Shown in pieces: positions 19,983 through 28,672 of a stretch of DNA of 64,000 nucleotides. The stretch is taken from contig NZ_JAIQZE010000006.1 in assembly GCF_020164595.1 (NCBI RefSeq), positions 1 through 64,000 on the forward strand, given 5' to 3'. The notes under the pieces were generated by a model, which searched no databases, was not told the origin of the DNA, and was given only the letters and a program-made list of their open reading frames with translations. Numbering within the stretch: the first letter of the stretch is position 1; each line of letters opens with the position of its first letter. The DNA is from Psychroflexus longus (lineage in GTDB: Bacteria; Bacteroidota; Bacteroidia; Flavobacteriales; Flavobacteriaceae). A program made the translations under genes and the position numbers.

Positions 19983-21053
19983 ATGGATAGACCTCATAAT
20001 TTTAGTGCCGGACCCTGTATTCTTCCTTTAGAGGTTTTTGAGAAAGCATCGCAATCTGTTATAGATTTCGATGGTTCAGGACTATCTATTTTGGAAATTT
20101 CTCACAGAAGTCCAGCTTTTGTAGAAGTTATAGAAAAAGCTAGAGCGCTTGCCCTGGAACAACTTAATTTGAATAATAAGGGCTACAAAGCCTTATTTAT
20201 GCAAGGTGGAGCTAGCATGCAGTTCTTAATGACAGCCTATAATCTCCTTGAGAGAAAAGCGGGTTACCTCGATACTGGAACATGGTCTGCAAATGCTATA
20301 AAAGAAGCTAGTAATTTTGGTGAAATTGAGGTGATTGCAAGTTCCAAAGACAGCAATTACAATTATATTCCAAAGAATTATGCCATTCCGGAAGGACTCG
20401 ATTATTTGCATTGTACCAGTAACAATACGATTTTCGGCACCCAGATGAAATCTTTCCCTGAGCTTGGAGAAACACCTCTGGTTTGTGATATGAGCAGCGA
20501 TATTTTCTCTAAAAACATCGATTACTCACAATTTGACCTTATCTATGCTGGTGCTCAGAAAAATATGGGGCCAGCAGGAGCAACGTTAATCGTTGTAAAA
20601 GAGGATATTTTAGGAAAAGTAAGTAGGAATATTCCTTCCATGATGAATTATGAATTATTCATTAAGAAAGAAAGCATGTTCAATACGCCACCTGTATTTT
20701 CAGTTTACGTGTCTATGCTTACACTAGAATGGCTGGCCAGAAAGGGCGGTGTTTCAGTAATAGAGAAAAAGAATCAAGCTAAAGCTGATTTAATTTATTC
20801 TGAAATCGATAGAAACTCATTGTTTGAAGGATTTACAGCGAAAGAAGACCGATCTATGATGAATGCCACATTCACTTTGAAAGACGGTAGCTTAGCTCCA
20901 AGGTTTGATAAACTTTGGAAGTCTGCAAATATCAATGGATTGAATGGACACAGAAGCGTAGGTGGTTACAGAGCTTCTATGTACAATGCTTTGTCCTTAG
21001 AAAGCGTTCAAGTTCTAGTGGACGCGATGAAACATTTTGAAAAAACTATATAA
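19983..21053 (+). CDS. serC: Phosphoserine aminotransferase
   Basis: A 356-residue PLP-dependent enzyme converting 3-phosphohydroxypyruvate to phosphoserine (serine synthesis) and also serving pyridoxine synthesis. The N-terminal HNFSAGPCILP, SHRSPAFVEV and MQGGASMQF segments are typical. The PLP Schiff-base lysine is Lys193 in YAGAQKNMGPAG. The C-terminal GHRSVGGYRASMYNA holds the substrate-phosphate Arg residues. It lies in the serine operon, 2 bp after acyl-CoA reductase and 10 bp before the serA-like gene. Confidence 0.95.
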   Translation: MDRPHNFSAGPCILPLEVFEKASQSVIDFDGSGLSILEISHRSPAFVEVIEKARALALEQLNLNNKGYKALFMQGGASMQFLMTAYNLLERKAGYLDTGTWSANAIKEASNFGEIEVIASSKDSNYNYIPKNYAIPEGLDYLHCTSNNTIFGTQMKSFPELGETPLVCDMSSDIFSKNIDYSQFDLIYAGAQKNMGPAGATLIVVKEDILGKVSRNIPSMMNYELFIKKESMFNTPPVFSVYVSMLTLEWLARKGGVSVIEKKNQAKADLIYSEIDRNSLFEGFTAKEDRSMMNATFTLKDGSLAPRFDKLWKSANINGLNGHRSVGGYRASMYNALSLESVQVLVDAMKHFEKTI

Positions 21054-21063
21054 TTACTTTTAA

Positions 21064-22014
21064 ATGAAAATATTAGCAACAGATGGCTTTTCTGAAATCG
21101 GTATTAATTTATTGGAAAATGTTGGTCACGAAGTCATTATCAAAAATGTAGCTTCAAATCAATTAGTCAACTTTATAAATTCAAACAACATAGAAGGAAT
21201 TCTGGTTAAGAGCACAACTCCCCTATCAGAAGCAGATATATCCGAATTTGAGACTTTACAGTTTATTGGAAATTGCGAAAGGAATTTACGACATATTAAT
21301 GTAGATGCAGCTGAAGAAAATGATATCCAAGTATTTTCGGCTGAAGATGCCTGGTCCAACAGTGTTGCTGAGCTTACCATAGCACATCTTTTGAGTTGCA
21401 TGAGGCATTTAAAAGACTCCAATCGAGAAATGCCTCTTGAAGGAGATCAAAATTTCAATTCTCTCAAGCGTTCATTTTCAGGCGGAGTTGAGGTAAAAGA
21501 TAAAATTCTTGGCCTTATTGGTTTTGGAAAAGTTGGACAAGAAGTCGCTAAAAAGGCTATTGCTTTAGGCATGCAAGTGAAGTTTTACGATAAAACTACC
21601 AAAGCCGCTGAACTTGAATTGAGCTTTTTTGATAATCAATACTTAAAATTCAATTTATCATCATCTCCCTTAGATGAAGTTTTATCCACTTCGGATGTAA
21701 TTAGTTTTCATATTTCAGAAACTGATGGCTACATCATAGGTGCAAAAGAACTTAAGAAAATGAAGTCTACAGCTGGCATAATTAATACTTCTCATGGTAA
21801 ATGTGTTGATGAAGTAGCTTTGGTTAAAGCTCTTGATAACAACGAATTAATGTTTGGAGCATTCGATGTATTTGAAGATGAGCCTCAGCCGCCTATTCAA
21901 CTTCTTATGAATCCAAAATTATCTTTGAGTCCACATATTGGTGGAGCTACTCAGGAAACTCAATCCCGAATTGATAAAGAACTTAGCGATCAAATCATTT
22001 CATTTTTGAATTAA
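21064..22014 (+). CDS. serA: D-2-hydroxyacid dehydrogenase, 3-phosphoglycerate dehydrogenase-like
   Basis: A 316-residue member of the D-isomer 2-hydroxyacid dehydrogenase family, without the C-terminal ACT domain of longer SerA proteins. The Rossmann motif is GLIGFGKVGQEVAKKA, the catalytic Glu lies in FDVFEDEP and the His in SPHIGGATQ. Where the family carries the catalytic Arg (SRG), this protein has His244 (NTSHGKCVDE), and the usual Gly-rich R-x-G-x-G segment reads GNCERNLRHINVD. Position after serC implies the first step of serine synthesis, but the changes leave activity uncertain. Confidence 0.75.
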   Translation: MKILATDGFSEIGINLLENVGHEVIIKNVASNQLVNFINSNNIEGILVKSTTPLSEADISEFETLQFIGNCERNLRHINVDAAEENDIQVFSAEDAWSNSVAELTIAHLLSCMRHLKDSNREMPLEGDQNFNSLKRSFSGGVEVKDKILGLIGFGKVGQEVAKKAIALGMQVKFYDKTTKAAELELSFFDNQYLKFNLSSSPLDEVLSTSDVISFHISETDGYIIGAKELKKMKSTAGIINTSHGKCVDEVALVKALDNNELMFGAFDVFEDEPQPPIQLLMNPKLSLSPHIGGATQETQSRIDKELSDQIISFLN

Positions 22015-22019
22015 ATATT

Positions 22020-22790
22020 ATGAAGGTATTTTTTCTAGGATTATTTTTAATAGTAAGCTTAATTGGAATCTCACAAACACAATCTGGGAAAGCTTCATTT
22101 TATGCAGATAAATTTGATGGTCGTCCCACTGCTAGTGGAGAAATTTATAAACATAACCTTTCAACTGCTGCTCATAGAAAACTGCCTTTCGGAACAAAGG
22201 TTAAAGTGACAAATCTTGAAAATAATAGAACTGCGATTGTGAAGATAAACGATCGAGGTCCTTTCATAAGAGGAAGAATTATAGACTTGTCTCGCTCTGC
22301 AGCAGAATCCTTAAATATTGTAGATAATGGTGTCTCTGACGTTCGAATAGAAGTTCTTGACGATAATACAACAGTTTCCAATGAAAATGCAGAATACAAT
22401 GCTCCTTTATATTCTAAAGAAGAAGAAAGGGTATCTAAAACCACGACTGCAACTAAAAAAAATATCTCCGAAAACATTAATTCTGTGTCAAGGAGTACAG
22501 ATGAAGTTAAGGAATATTATGAGCTCAACGTCAACCAAGTTTCACCAGATTTTTATGGTGTGCAAATAGCAAGTTTTGAGGAAAGTGATAATTTATTAAG
22601 ACTTTCAAATCGATTGAAAGTTAGTTATAACAGTGAAGTTTTAATTCAAATTAAAACCTTTCAAGGAACTAAGGTTTACACTGTCATCTTAGGTCAGTTT
22701 AACAATAGAAGGTCGGCGGAAAATTTTAGAGATCGAATAAATGATAAGTATCCAGATTCATTCATAGTAGATATGACTAAAAAAGATTAA
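22020..22790 (+). CDS. rlpA: RlpA-family septal ring lytic transglycosylase with SPOR domain
   Basis: 256 residues. A cleavable signal peptide (about 1-19, ending GISQT) is followed by a double-psi beta-barrel domain (about 22-110: GKASFYADKFDGRPTASGEIY, LPFGTKVKVTNL, VKINDRGPFIRGRIIDLSRSAA). A low-complexity linker leads to a C-terminal SPOR domain (about 178-254, YGVQIASFEESDN...YTVILGQFNNRRSAENFRDRI) that binds denuded peptidoglycan at the septum. The catalytic Asp in NDRGPF is present. It follows the serine genes with 5 bp spacing. Confidence 0.88.
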   Translation: MKVFFLGLFLIVSLIGISQTQSGKASFYADKFDGRPTASGEIYKHNLSTAAHRKLPFGTKVKVTNLENNRTAIVKINDRGPFIRGRIIDLSRSAAESLNIVDNGVSDVRIEVLDDNTTVSNENAEYNAPLYSKEEERVSKTTTATKKNISENINSVSRSTDEVKEYYELNVNQVSPDFYGVQIASFEESDNLLRLSNRLKVSYNSEVLIQIKTFQGTKVYTVILGQFNNRRSAENFRDRINDKYPDSFIVDMTKKD

Positions 22791-22798
22791 ATTTAGAC

Positions 22799-23206
22799 AT
22801 GAAGTTTTTTTTGCCTTTAGTTTTCTTAATCTGTACAGTAAGTTGTTCTGTTCAAAAAGAAAGAACTTCTACTGATGTAAGTGACGACAAAATTCAAAAT
22901 GATACCTTACGTATTGCAAATGATAGTTTGGAGTATGAAATTATCATCTTTGAGCCGGGATTTAACTCATGGCTTGTCACACAAAAACCCAGAGGCTATT
23001 ACAACCAAAATTACCTGGAACAGCGCAATAGAACTTTTGTGATAAATTATAATCAAAGAGTTCTAAATCCATTTCGATTTGATCCAAATTTGTACCCACA
23101 ACAAATCAATTATGAGTACAATGTAGATTATGGCTATGAAGTCAATTACCTCCTTTATTTTTATTTCGTCTATTTTCAACAGAAATATGGCCAAAAATTG
23201 AGATAA
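22799..23206 (+). CDS. Lipoprotein, DUF6146-like
   Basis: 135 residues with a lipoprotein signal (lipobox TVSC, Cys16). The mature part contains YEIIIFEPGFNSWLVTQKPRGYYNQNYLEQRNRTFVINYNQRV and a Tyr-rich C-terminus. The pattern matches my memory of the DUF6146 family of Bacteroidota, but I could not confirm it. It sits 8 bp after rlpA, probably in the same operon; role unknown. Confidence 0.65.
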   Translation: MKFFLPLVFLICTVSCSVQKERTSTDVSDDKIQNDTLRIANDSLEYEIIIFEPGFNSWLVTQKPRGYYNQNYLEQRNRTFVINYNQRVLNPFRFDPNLYPQQINYEYNVDYGYEVNYLLYFYFVYFQQKYGQKLR

Positions 23207-23213
23207 GCTTTTG

Positions 23214-23221
23214 TATTTTTG
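23214..23221 (+). promoter_or_regulatory. -7 promoter box at a near-leaderless start
   Basis: TATTTTTG ends 4 nt before the ATG at 23226, so initiation about 4 nt downstream of the box would give a leader of about 1 nt. Confidence 0.5.
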
Positions 23222-23225
23222 CAGT

Positions 23226-23543
23226 ATGAAGAAATTAAAAGAACGCTGGGGCATACAATCCAACTTTCAATTGGTTATAATTTTTATAGTTTTTGCTATT
23301 ACAGGCTCATCAGCTGCTTATCTTGCTAAACCAGTATTAAATTTTATAGGATTATCTCGAGAAGTATTTCCAGAACATTTTTTTGGAGGGTTTTTATATT
23401 ATTCTATAAGGATTTTATTCATTTTCCCCATCTATCAGGTTCTGCTTGTTGTGATTGGAACTCTTTTTGGACAAAATAAATTCTTTTGGAATTTTGAAAA
23501 GAAAATGCTTTCGAGACTTGGACTTGGTTTTCTTTTTCAATAA
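23226..23543 (+). CDS. Small membrane protein, DUF6787-like
   Basis: 105 residues with two transmembrane helices (about 15-36 and 60-82), a short polar start MKKLKERWGIQSNFQ and a basic C-terminus ending GLGFLFQ. It resembles the Bacteroidota family DUF6787, as far as I can recall. The ATG at 23226 is preferred over an in-frame TTG at 23211, which would precede the promoter box. Function unknown. Confidence 0.65.
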   Translation: MKKLKERWGIQSNFQLVIIFIVFAITGSSAAYLAKPVLNFIGLSREVFPEHFFGGFLYYSIRILFIFPIYQVLLVVIGTLFGQNKFFWNFEKKMLSRLGLGFLFQ

Positions 23544-23602
23544 AAGTTAATACTATTTCTAGCATAGATAAAAATATTAAATTAGCGAAAAATTAATCGG
23601 AC

Positions 23603-23911
23603 TTGAAAATCAAGCAAATACTTAGTTTAGTGTTATTTATGGTTTTGACGACAACTGTCGTTAATGCACATGCACTCAGCCATTTATTTGATGACGACGT
23701 TTCAAACATAGAACATTGTAAAGTATGTGATGAATATGTATTATCTAGTCAAGATGACATTTCTTTTACAATTAATAACGTTCAAGAATTTGTAACTCAG
23801 TTTATCGATATCAGAATACACTCTTTAATTGAAGTTACAAAAGTTTTCCCTGTTATTACTTATCCTACTGGGAAGTATTACAATAAGCCTCCCCCATTTA
23901 AGCTAGTTTAA
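23603..23911 (+). CDS. Small secreted His/Cys protein upstream of the ZnuD-like receptor
   Basis: 102 residues with a clear signal peptide (about 1-22, MKIKQILSLVLFMVLTTTVVNA). The mature N-terminus holds HALSH and EHCKVC (a CxxC beside His), a combination suited to binding a transition metal. The C-terminus ends in a KPPP motif. The start is TTG, because the next ATG would remove most of the signal peptide. It is 39 bp before the TonB receptor gene and probably forms one unit with it and the lipoprotein behind it. No described domain recognised. Confidence 0.55.
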   Translation: MKIKQILSLVLFMVLTTTVVNAHALSHLFDDDVSNIEHCKVCDEYVLSSQDDISFTINNVQEFVTQFIDIRIHSLIEVTKVFPVITYPTGKYYNKPPPFKLV

Positions 23912-23950
23912 AGTACTTACTCTTATTTCTAACTAGTTTAATTTTTATTT

Positions 23951-26365
23951 ATGTTTCAAAGGTTTATTCTTTTGTGCTTATTCTTAAGTATCCATTTTAT
24001 AGCTATTGCACAAGATTGTGATTTATCGATTTCAGGTCAAATTATTGATATACACGATAATTCTACCCTTCAAGGAGCTATTATAGCTATCAAAGGCAGT
24101 AATGTAGTAGCATATAGTGATAAAAATGGTAATTATGAACTGGAAAATATATGCTCTGGTGAAATCACTTTAGAAGTTAGTCATCCTTATTGCGAACCAC
24201 AAACAAAGAAAGTAAGCCTAAAAGAAAATTCAGTAATCAATTTTCGTTTGGAACATCATCTTGAAGAACTGAATGAAGTTTTGCTTAAAGGAAAACTTTA
24301 TGATAAAAATCTTAATTCCTCTATTTCCAATCAAATAAAAACTAAAGAGCTTGAAAATTTCAGTAATGCTTCTTTAGGTGACGCTTTAAAAACCTTAAGC
24401 GGCGTTTCTTCACTTAACACTGGAAGCTCTATTGTGAAGCCAATTATTCAGGGTTTACATAGTTCTAGAGTATTGATCATCAATGACAATGTACGACTTC
24501 ACGACCAACAATGGGGAGAAGACCATGCTCCAAATGTAGATATCAATTCAGCAGCCAATGTAACCGTAATTAAAGGTGCATCAGCATTAAAATACGGTGG
24601 AGACGCTGTAGGAGGTACAATTGTGATTGAACCGCAAAAAGCACCTTTAAAAGATACATTGATGGGAAAAACCATTTTAACGGGAGCGACAAATGGAAGA
24701 GGCGGAACTTTTGCTACCAGTCTAATTAAAGCTAATTCCAACGGGTTTAACTACAGGATCCAAGGAAGTTTAAAACGCTTAGGGGATTTAGAATCTCCAA
24801 ATTACCAGCTTACTAACACTGGACAACGCGAGAATAATATCAGTTTAGGAATGGGACTTAACAAAATCGATTATGGATTTGATTTTAGTTATAAACTGAC
24901 CGATTCCGAAATAGGTATATTAAGGTCATCGCATATTGGTAATTCCAGAGATCTTGTCAATTCCATCAATAGACAAGAGCCTTTTTTTATTGATGATTTT
25001 TCATACTCTATAAACAGTCCAAAACAACAAGTAACCCATCAAATATTAAAACTAAATACTTTCAAAAAACTTAAAGGTATTGGTGAGGTCAATCTTCAAT
25101 ATTCATTTCAGAATAACGACAGGCAAGAATTTGATGTGAGAAGAGGCGAACTTAGGGATAAACCAGCAATGGATATGAATCTTAAAACCCATACTTTACT
25201 GGCTCAATTGGAATGGACAACTCTTGAAGATTTTGACTCGAATTTTGGAATGGAATTAAATACGCAGACCAATCTACCAAATCCGGATACAGGAGTACGA
25301 AGACTTATCCCAGATTATGATATGTATTCTGCAGGAATTTTTGCAACTACGGATTACACTGTTCGAGAAAACTGGAAAATTGATGCAGGTATACGTTATG
25401 ATTTCAGCAGAATTGATGCAGAGAAGTTTTATTATGAATCAAGATGGAATGAATTAAATTATGATGTTCTTTTCCCTCAATTTGAAACCTATAGAGTAGA
25501 AAAAGGGCAAATTTTTACTGAACCAAGTTTCGATTATCATAATATTTCAGGCACAATCGGAAGTAATTATACATTTGATAATGGCTGGCAATTACTTGCT
25601 AATTTAAGTTCAGCGAGTCGTGCGCCAAATCCTTCAGAATTATTTAGTGATGGTCTGCATCATAGCTTGGCTACCATTGAATTTGGAGATTTACAAATCG
25701 AATCCGAACAATCTTTTAAAACCAGCATAGGCTTAAAAGGTAAGATTGATAGTTTTGAATTCAACATTCAGCCTTATTATAGCTATATCAATAATTTTAT
25801 TGTCATTGAACCTACTGGCGAACAAACCACAATTCGAGGTTCATTTCCTGTTTGGGAATATAGACAAACAAACGCAAGACTTTTTGGTATTGATGTGAAT
25901 GCTTCCTACACCTATCAAAATTTTGATATTGCATCAAGCTTTGCTTACGTCAATGGCCATGATTTAGAAAGAGATGAGGCACTCATCAATATGCCACCTT
26001 TAAATATATCTAATACAATTACTTACAGAAAAAAAGAGTGGAATAATTTTTATGTTTCAATGAACAGTGAGTTTATTGCAGAGCAAAATCGATATCCAGA
26101 TAACAACTTCTTAACTGATATTGTTAGTTCTGAAACTGGTGAATTTGAAGAAGTTTTGGTAGATGTAAGTACACCTCCTGGAGCTTACCACCTTTTAAAT
26201 TTTAGAACAGGAATGGAATTTAAAATTAACTCCAACAGATTAAGCTTCAACATAATATTAAACAACTTACTAAACACTAACTACAGAAATTACCTCAATA
26301 GATTAAGATATTATGCTGACGAAGTTGGCACTAATGCTATGTTACAATTAAAATTCAATTATTAA
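23951..26365 (+). CDS. TonB-dependent receptor, ZnuD-like (probable metal uptake)
   Basis: An 804-residue outer-membrane receptor. Signal peptide (1-20), then a CarboxypepD_reg-like domain (about 27-100, GQIIDIHDNSTLQGAIIAIKG), a plug (SLGDALKTLSGVSSLNTG, VLIINDNVRLHD, INSAANVTVIKGASALKYGGDAVGGTIVI), and a 22-strand type barrel ending in LQLKFNY. The plug DHAPNVD and the barrel segment ELFSDGLHHSLATIEFGD resemble the ZnuD zinc-receptor group, so zinc or another divalent metal is the likely substrate (inference). No Zur-type operator could be seen upstream. Confidence 0.8.
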   Translation: MFQRFILLCLFLSIHFIAIAQDCDLSISGQIIDIHDNSTLQGAIIAIKGSNVVAYSDKNGNYELENICSGEITLEVSHPYCEPQTKKVSLKENSVINFRLEHHLEELNEVLLKGKLYDKNLNSSISNQIKTKELENFSNASLGDALKTLSGVSSLNTGSSIVKPIIQGLHSSRVLIINDNVRLHDQQWGEDHAPNVDINSAANVTVIKGASALKYGGDAVGGTIVIEPQKAPLKDTLMGKTILTGATNGRGGTFATSLIKANSNGFNYRIQGSLKRLGDLESPNYQLTNTGQRENNISLGMGLNKIDYGFDFSYKLTDSEIGILRSSHIGNSRDLVNSINRQEPFFIDDFSYSINSPKQQVTHQILKLNTFKKLKGIGEVNLQYSFQNNDRQEFDVRRGELRDKPAMDMNLKTHTLLAQLEWTTLEDFDSNFGMELNTQTNLPNPDTGVRRLIPDYDMYSAGIFATTDYTVRENWKIDAGIRYDFSRIDAEKFYYESRWNELNYDVLFPQFETYRVEKGQIFTEPSFDYHNISGTIGSNYTFDNGWQLLANLSSASRAPNPSELFSDGLHHSLATIEFGDLQIESEQSFKTSIGLKGKIDSFEFNIQPYYSYINNFIVIEPTGEQTTIRGSFPVWEYRQTNARLFGIDVNASYTYQNFDIASSFAYVNGHDLERDEALINMPPLNISNTITYRKKEWNNFYVSMNSEFIAEQNRYPDNNFLTDIVSSETGEFEEVLVDVSTPPGAYHLLNFRTGMEFKINSNRLSFNIILNNLLNTNYRNYLNRLRYYADEVGTNAMLQLKFNY

Positions 26366-26390
26366 CAATTACTATTTTAAAAAGAAAACT

Positions 26391-26948
26391 ATGAAAACAA
26401 TCAAATTATTAAGCTTAAGTGTCATTGCAACTTTGCTGTTTAGCGCATGTTCTAGCGATGATGATGCTCCAGAGGTTATCAACGAAGAAGAAGAGATTAC
26501 AACTCTCAATGTATTCTTGACTCCTGTAGGTGGTGGAGATACTGTCACTTTCACCTTTAGAGATCTTGATGGAACCAATCCTGAAAACACAGGAGGAACC
26601 TTACAAGCAGGAACTACTTATGTTGGTGAAACTCAATTCTTAAATGAAAGAGAAGACGAAGATGTTACTGAAGAAGTTCTAGAAGAAGGTGAAGAACATC
26701 AAGTTTTCTTCACAGCATCAAATTCTTTGAATGTGACTACCTCCTACGATGACACTGATGTAAATGGAAATCCTATTGGTATCGAATTTACTTTAGTCGC
26801 TGGAGAAGCAAGCCAAGGCAACTTTAGAGTAACTCTTATCCACGAAGGCGATAAGTTTGCTGAAGGAGCTAGCGAGGGTATTTACAATCCTAATTTAGTC
26901 GGTGGAGAAACCGATATTGAAGTGACTTTTAATGTCACTGTAGAGTAA
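26391..26948 (+). CDS. Lipoprotein partner of the ZnuD-like receptor
   Basis: 185 residues. Lipoprotein signal with lipobox FSAC (Cys20), then an acidic stretch SSDDDAPEVINEEEEI. The remainder is beta-rich (LNVFLTPVGGGDTVTFTFRDLDG...), with a strongly acidic loop EREDEDVTEEVLEEGEEH in the middle. Small lipoproteins following metal TonB receptors in this family probably capture the substrate at the surface (inference). It is 25 bp after the receptor stop, and followed by the 27.0-kb inverted repeat. Confidence 0.7.
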   Translation: MKTIKLLSLSVIATLLFSACSSDDDAPEVINEEEEITTLNVFLTPVGGGDTVTFTFRDLDGTNPENTGGTLQAGTTYVGETQFLNEREDEDVTEEVLEEGEEHQVFFTASNSLNVTTSYDDTDVNGNPIGIEFTLVAGEASQGNFRVTLIHEGDKFAEGASEGIYNPNLVGGETDIEVTFNVTVE

Positions 26949-26980
26949 AATACATAGCATAGTAAGTCCAACTCTGTCAA

Positions 26981-27076
26981 AAAAAAGAGCTGTCCTGAAT
27001 GTTGACCTGATATTTAAAGTTTCGAGTGTATTAGTCCTTTAAATAGTCTCCAACATATACGGGACAGCTTTTTTAT
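26981..27076. repeat. MITE-like long inverted repeat
   Basis: An imperfect inverted repeat of about 82 bp (26988-27069). The arms begin AGCTGTCC and end GGACAGCT, and also pair internally (ATGTTG with CAACAT; TATTTAAAG with CTTTAAATA), leaving an 18-nt centre. A- and T-runs flank it, so the transcript would also act as a terminator. One terminus reads TGTCCCGT, as does the IS end at the left edge, which suggests a non-autonomous relative or remnant of an IS3 element. No target duplication seen. Confidence 0.55.
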
Positions 27077-27177
27077 GCAAACTTATTGAAATAATATATA
27101 TTAAACTGGAATTGTTTATTAAATCAAAATTGAAATAATTTGACTTAGATTACTTACTTTAGGCAAAAAGATAAATT

Positions 27178-27582
27178 ATGACTGCTAGAGATGAAAATCT
27201 ACTTTCGATAAGAGTAGATGTGCCGAGAGCTAAAGTAACTGAAACAACTTTAAGTTTAGAATCTTTTCAAAATTCAACTTTGAGACCAATTTCAAAATTT
27301 CAAAATGATTTAATTCTTTCCCTTTTTGAAGATTACATCGTAAGGTATAAAAACGTATTTCATAAGTTGGGCGTTCCAGATAAGCTGAAATACATTGAAA
27401 ACACCGTGAAAAAGGATTCCAAGTTCAAAAATTTGATGAGAGGTGTCTATATGGGGCATTTTACAATTGATGAATACAAATTTTATCACGAAAATTCTTC
27501 AGAAATAAATAAGAGGATCATTAATTTAACCAAAGAACGACTTCAAAGCCAACTCAACTATTTTGAAAAACAAAGTGCATAA
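27178..27582 (+). CDS. Conserved helical protein upstream of corA
   Basis: 134 residues, probably all-helical and cytosolic, without signal or membrane segments. Characteristic stretches are FQNSTLRPISKFQNDLILSLFEDYI and LMRGVYMGHFTIDEYKFY. I believe similar proteins in this family are sometimes annotated 'glyoxalase', but no metal-binding glyoxalase motif is visible and I do not support that label. The ATG at 27178 is clean. The gene overlaps the likely corA start, so the two are probably co-translated. Confidence 0.65.
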   Translation: MTARDENLLSIRVDVPRAKVTETTLSLESFQNSTLRPISKFQNDLILSLFEDYIVRYKNVFHKLGVPDKLKYIENTVKKDSKFKNLMRGVYMGHFTIDEYKFYHENSSEINKRIINLTKERLQSQLNYFEKQSA

Positions 27583-28672
27583 TACCCTAAAGCAATTTCA
27601 ATATCCTAAAGTTTTGAAACTAAAGCGTAAACCTATCCAGAATCAAATTCCTGGAAAAATCACTTATGTAGGTGAAGAAACATCTGAGAAAACGGTTATC
27701 AACGTCATTAGTTACAATGAGGAAAAAGTAGCATACCACAACAATTGTTCTGTAGAAAAAGTACTTGATTTAATAACTCACGAAAAAGAATTCAAACACT
27801 GGATAAATTTTATTGGGGTTCATGATGTTAAAAAATTAGCTGATCTTGGCTCATTACTGCACATACATCCTCTTGTTTTAGAGGATATTGCCAACACTAA
27901 ACAAAGGCCAAAACTCGATGAATTTGAAGATTATGTATTCTTTGCTCTTAAAATGATTTTTCACAATGAGGCTGGATTATTGATTAAAAATCACTTTGGA
28001 TTGGTTTTCAATCAGTCTTACATTATCTCCTTTCAACAGTCCCAAGATCATATTTTCAACTCCATTCGAGAACGCATACACAATAAGGTGGGAAGAATTC
28101 GCATGAGAGGAACAGATTATTTGTTCTACGCGTTAATTGATGCAGTGGTGGACAATTATTACAATGTCACTGAAACCATCGAAGAAAAAACAGAGAATCT
28201 TGAAGATATAATTCTCAAGGATGCGAATAATGCATCTACAACAGATATTCAATTGCTAAAACGCGAAATTTTAAGTGTTCGTAAAGCTATATTCCCAGCT
28301 AAAGAACTCATTAGAAAGTTACAGATTTCTAAACATGTACTTTACGACCAATCCACAAAGGCTTATCTAGCTGATTTATATGACCATATCCTGCAAGTCA
28401 CCGAAAACGTGGATATCTATAGAGAAATTGTCTGGGGGCTCATGGATATGTATATGAGTAGTTTAAGTAATAAGATGAACCAAGTTATGAAAGTGCTCAC
28501 CATCATGTCTTCCATTTTCATACCACTCACCTTTATTGCTGGTGTTTACGGAATGAATTTTGAGTACATGCCAGAACTAGGTTATAAAAATGCCTACTTT
28601 TTAGTTCTTGGGATCATGCTCATTATGGTATTAGCCTTAATATATTATTTCAGGCAAAAAAAATGGTTTTAG
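27563..28672 (+). CDS. corA: CorA family magnesium/cobalt transporter
   Basis: A 369-residue divalent-cation channel. A long cytoplasmic N-terminal domain leads into a charged helix (TENLEDIILKDANNAS...REILSVRKAIFPAKEL), then two C-terminal transmembrane helices with the signature GMN in GVYGMNFEYMPEL. The C-terminus is RQKKWF. No ATG is available near the N-terminus; translation starts at TTG 27563 or GTG 27575, both inside the previous gene. Its stop overlaps the stop of the TruA-like gene tail-to-tail by 4 bp. Confidence 0.93.
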   Translation: MKNKVHNTLKQFQYPKVLKLKRKPIQNQIPGKITYVGEETSEKTVINVISYNEEKVAYHNNCSVEKVLDLITHEKEFKHWINFIGVHDVKKLADLGSLLHIHPLVLEDIANTKQRPKLDEFEDYVFFALKMIFHNEAGLLIKNHFGLVFNQSYIISFQQSQDHIFNSIRERIHNKVGRIRMRGTDYLFYALIDAVVDNYYNVTETIEEKTENLEDIILKDANNASTTDIQLLKREILSVRKAIFPAKELIRKLQISKHVLYDQSTKAYLADLYDHILQVTENVDIYREIVWGLMDMYMSSLSNKMNQVMKVLTIMSSIFIPLTFIAGVYGMNFEYMPELGYKNAYFLVLGIMLIMVLALIYYFRQKKWF

